Under the pieces are notes generated by a model. It saw only the letters and a list, made by a program, of their open reading frames with translations. It was not told the origin of the DNA and searched no databases. The position numbers and the translations under genes were made by a program. From positions 62,001 to 126,000 of the forward strand of contig WACJ01000314.1 of assembly GCA_008973525.1 (NCBI GenBank): DNA of 64,000 nt. The letters are read 5' to 3'. Positions within the stretch are counted from its first letter, which is position 1; each line of letters starts with the position of its first letter. Origin of the DNA: Stenopsyche tienmushanensis. Lineage: Eukaryota > Arthropoda > Insecta > Trichoptera > Stenopsychidae. Positions 60,589-64,000 of this stretch are shown here, one piece after another.

Positions 60589-60965
60589 CACTTAAATCTT
60601 TTTTGTGCGGTAGATGTGTTCCGCGGAAAATCGCACAAAAAAGCTATGACTTACATATAAAAAAGTTAAGATACGTTCCATGGATTTTAAAAACCGCATA
60701 ACTTTGAAACATCTATATAAAATATATCCAAAATCGCATAAAAAAAATAATAAATAAACAGGAAAACAAATATTTTTTTCAAAATTCTAAACTAGAATAA
60801 AGGACGTGGTCGTTTATTCAGCGATAGCAGATTTAATATAATTTACACAGCCCCGAATTATATATTTTTTTCCTCTTTATGAAATAAAAAAAAGAAAATT
60901 TGCTTTAAAAAAACCGCATAACTTCGAAATCGCACAAAAAAAGTCACACAAAAGATGTTTGAGTG
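60589..60965. mobile_element. 377-bp pogo/Tigger-like miniature element (tentative)
   Basis: Ends CACTTAAATCTTTTTTGTGC (60,589) and, inverted, CACTCAAACATCTTTTGTG (to 60,965). Interior motifs ATCGCACAAAAAA and CCGCATAACTT are repeated in both halves. TA precedes the left end. The form resembles pogo/Tigger-type ends, but no transposase is present and the right TA is not exact. Confidence 0.45.
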
Positions 60966-61109
60966 CATATACAAATATATATTGTATATCAATCTTACAA
61001 ATTTTGTTCAAGTTGGCTACTTCTGCTTCGTATACACGCACGATACATTTTCCTTATTTCAACACAAGTTGTCTGAAATAGCATTTCCTCTTTCATTTTT
61101 GCAAAGGTG

Positions 61110-61295
61110 GTGTTTTTTCCTTCAATAGGGATATCTTTTGTGGGCACCTCTATGGTGAAAATTCATTATTTTGGCGATCCTATTATATGGCTCGCACGAT
61201 CTCCAGACCTGACACCACTGGATTTCTTTGTCTGGGGATGTGCCCTATTTCGTGACTCACACGGTTTCCAGACATGGCACACGGCAAATATATAT
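61110..61295 (+). pseudogene. Tc1/mariner-superfamily transposase fragment
   Basis: The + frame reads GDPIIWLARSPDLTPLDFFVWG (about 61,171-61,238), the catalytic block of the same transposase type as 35,364-35,790, with the late Asp preserved. Only about 60 residues survive; no ends are visible. Confidence 0.65.
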
Positions 61296-61462
61296 AAAGA
61301 GACAACCTAAACAAAATGCATAATAATGACATAAGATTAAAAGCTGGAATTTGGATTGATAACAATATTATCCGATTTATTTAATAGGAAAATTAACAGA
61401 ATTAACAAAGAGTAAAGATTACAGGTAAATACTTAGTCAATGTCAAAACAGGTTCAGTTGGG

Positions 61463-61640
61463 ATTTCTGTTCAGGTGAAAATAACGGTATTACCGGTTAT
61501 CGGTTTAATTTCAGTTCGAGGACCTGATGTTATTCCTTACAATAAAATAACTTATGTAAGTTAAATTTACAATTTATTTACATTATATACACATGCCATA
61601 TTTTAAGAAATAAATGTTTTACGAAGGGAATAATAACGAG
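61463..61640. repeat. Fragment of the CAGGGCTTCGAA hAT-like family
   Basis: AATAACGGTATTACCGGTTATCGG and TTCAGTTCGAGG, then TATTCCTT, resemble 1,440-1,530 of the best copy. Degraded. Confidence 0.4.
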
Positions 61641-61854
61641 AGAAATGTGCACCTTTATGAAGTACTTCAGAAAAGATATGGATGTATTAAAACCGAAAAA
61701 TATTTACATTCTTGAAGACTAAAATCGCAAGTCAGATGACCCCAGAACCAACACTACAGTTATAAAATAAGTATCAATCAGAGTTTGAGTCTTATATAAA
61801 AAAAAATATCAAGATATAAGTGTATGGAAAAACAAAGCCGTAATGAGAGTATAA

Positions 61855-62058
61855 AGCGTCCATGGCAAGTATCTAAATTGAACTCCTCCCCGAAATCCTT
61901 TTTTTTTTCATAAAAAACGTTAAGTGACTTATTTGAAAGGTCTCAGTCCAACTAATATCTTGGCTTGGAGAGCCTCTCAAAAAGCCCTAAGAGAGGACGG
62001 AGTGGCTACAAGGTATGTGTGTCCAATCAGTCCGCTTTTCTGACCGCGCGATCCGGTC
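61855..62058 (-). repeat. Hairpin (Helitron-associated) repeat, copy 5
   Basis: AGAGGACGGAGTGGCTACAAGG and TGTGTCCAATCAGTCCGCTTTT match 9,890-9,945. The left part (GGCAAGTATCTAAATTGAAC) matches 31,856-31,878. It stops abruptly after the hairpin. Confidence 0.55.
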
Positions 62059-64000
62059 ATTCATAGGCAAGTCTACACGATTTTATAAATTACTTCAATA
62101 TTAACTTGTACTGATTCAAGAAATCATGCAAAAACTAGATCAAGATCGATCTTGTGCGACTTCGGCTATTGTTTGTCATTTTTTTAAAATATAGTTCAAA
62201 TAGCAGACTTTTTGAAAAATCTGTAACATTTAGTAGGAGGGTGGAGGCATGCTCTTTTCTATATCTGCAGGTAATCGGTGCACTCAATCAATAGTGGAAT
62301 GTTTATGTTATGTAAATCAAATTTATCGATTTAATGTTTTTTGAAGGTTTTCCTGTTCTTATATTCCATTGGAACTGAATGTAAAATATATTTCCTCAGA
62401 GATATCATCATTATGGTGTAAGCTAAAATACAATCTGATCTGATTTGAGCTTTATATTGATTATTTATTAGAATCAATTAGGGTTTTTTTTATACATTTG
62501 ATTCTCAGAATAGTCTGCAACATTGACGTACTACGCGGAACCCGGACAACTTGGATATTGCTTCTAAAATTCTGCCCAGGTCTTCCTTATGCAAACCGTC
62601 ATTGGAAAACTCCACCTTTATATACAAATTTGAACTTGTCAATTCATCAACTATTGTTTATTGTAATATTATATGTATAGTATTATTGAAAATCTATGTC
62701 ATAAATGTATTAAGACTGTGTGTTGTGTTGTGCTTTTTCATTATGATAAATCTTATCATACAAGCAAATATTGTTGTTTTAATCACATCGCTTTATGTAG
62801 AACGTGTGAAAATTTAGGCCGGTGAAATGCAAAAACATTTTTCAAATTACGCATCAAGTTATGAAGTAATTCACTCGATAGTTTCATCCGTTCGTCTTGT
62901 CATACAACCTGCCCACATCGGCGAAATGACTGACGCTTGCCAACGAATATAAAATATGAACATGAGTGATTGTTTTAAAACATACAATCCTTTAATGGTT
63001 ATCAGAGATTGCCCTTTAGCGGTCATTGCGGCTCAAATCATGACCCGAATCGGTCCTTTCTTCCGTATATCCACTAGCTGTTCCAAATGACGAACAATAA
63101 CCATTCAACCGCAATCACAATCGCGGATTCATTATTTCAAGTTTTGAATACCTTAATTAGATATAGATATTTTCCAAGCGGAGACATGAAGCACTTCCAT
63201 TTTACAACGAGTTCACAAATATATATTCAAGCGTCTAGCTTATCTATAGCCGCATTTCGCTTATCTAACAGAAAGTAAAATACTAACAGAAGTTGTATTT
63301 GTCCAAACTTCAATATTTTCCTAAATTATTTAAAGAGCAACATCTTAAAAGATAACTATGTATAACGTCAAGGTCACTCCGATTTTATAGAAACAACAAA
63401 ATACGTCGTTTAATAACAATTTTGCATTTAAATCTGCATGTTTCATATTTGAACGTGTCTTCTACGAGCCTTCTACGGGACTTAGCCTGATCAGTCATAC
63501 TTTCTGCCTTTTATTTCGTGTACACTCATAAACGTCGTCTACTTCGTTTATTTGCTGTTCAATACAAGCGTTACTCCAGCATTTTGTCTATCAATTTAAT
63601 CTTCTGACCTGTTCCTGAATCCTGTCACCGAAAGTGTTAAAGAATCCTGACCTCCGACGTTAATCAGAACCAGAACGATATTCGGAGCCGCCCTGTACAT
63701 CACCGTACTGTGGTCGTTTTGGAGTGATCACTCGCGGTTTTAAGCGCCTCTCCGGTGCGAATCTCGCGTCTGAAGAGCGCGGTTATCAAATCGCAGCGAC
63801 GAAGATAGCGGACCGCCTGGTGTCAGCAAGGGGTTTACGTTACAATATTGTATTTAATGTAATCCATTTAGATCTTCAATAGGAGAATTATGGAGGAAAC
63901 TTTCATCTCCAATAACGACCGTACGCACTCATTTAAAACGCGTTTGATGAAATAGAACATATGTGCATCATTGTTGGCAACACAAAGAACACAGTTTTTC
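62059..64000. other. Spacer with a GC-richer stretch at its end
   Basis: AT-rich and unremarkable up to about 63,590. From about 63,590 to 63,830 the DNA is richer in GC and CpG (GAAGAGCGCGGTTATC, GCAGCGACGAAGATAGCGG), with no long open frame. It could be the 5' region of a gene beyond the window or a repeat; neither can be shown here. Confidence 0.35.

Overview
This is a piece of an AT-rich eukaryotic nuclear genome, almost certainly an insect. It has spliced genes with GT-AG introns, long gene-free spacers, and a transposon mixture typical of insects: mariner/Tc1, hAT, Helitron, an RTE-type LINE and R1-clade LINEs. I see no bacterial or viral gene organisation, tRNA, rRNA or CRISPR array. 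The order of insect cannot be settled by reading alone.

Only one convincing host gene is present. It runs on the + strand through five readable coding exons between 40,429 and 44,259 and encodes a small secreted protein. The protein has a signal-peptide core, an acidic stretch, a Thr/Pro-rich linker and a basic Arg-rich C-terminal half. Its first exon, with the initiator ATG, was not located. I could not assign a function.

The rest is transposon debris and spacer. From 1 to 18 kb: mariner-derived elements (73-668, 5,832-6,142, 17,422-18,154), hAT non-autonomous elements (1,352-1,938, 12,797-12,960), a piggyBac-like hairpin (3,311-3,389), an RTE-like reverse transcriptase pseudogene (3,710-4,860) and Helitron ends and helicase remnants (12,262-12,517, 14,120-14,440). 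From about 18.4 to 34.5 kb there is a transposon-poor AT-rich spacer with many ATTA and ATCGAT motifs, a 36-bp perfect palindrome and a hAT transposase relic; it may hold cis-regulatory DNA. Two more mariner-type relics lie at 34.5-35.8 kb.

From 46 to 60 kb the window is a nested transposon cluster. A mariner (48,294-50,505) is split by an R1-clade LINE fragment. Two hAT elements abut at 51,051-52,786 and share one 8-bp target site. The best preserved element is a full-length R1-clade LINE on the minus strand (about 53,955-58,716). It has intact ORF1 (446 aa, zinc knuckles) and ORF2 (999 aa, endonuclease plus reverse transcriptase), a 34-nt poly(A) end and a perfect 14-bp target-site duplication. 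It sits inside an older, oppositely oriented copy of the same family (53,381-53,954 and 58,717-59,472). The right end (60-64 kb) holds a pogo-like element, small transposase scraps and a GC-richer stretch near 63.6-63.83 kb.
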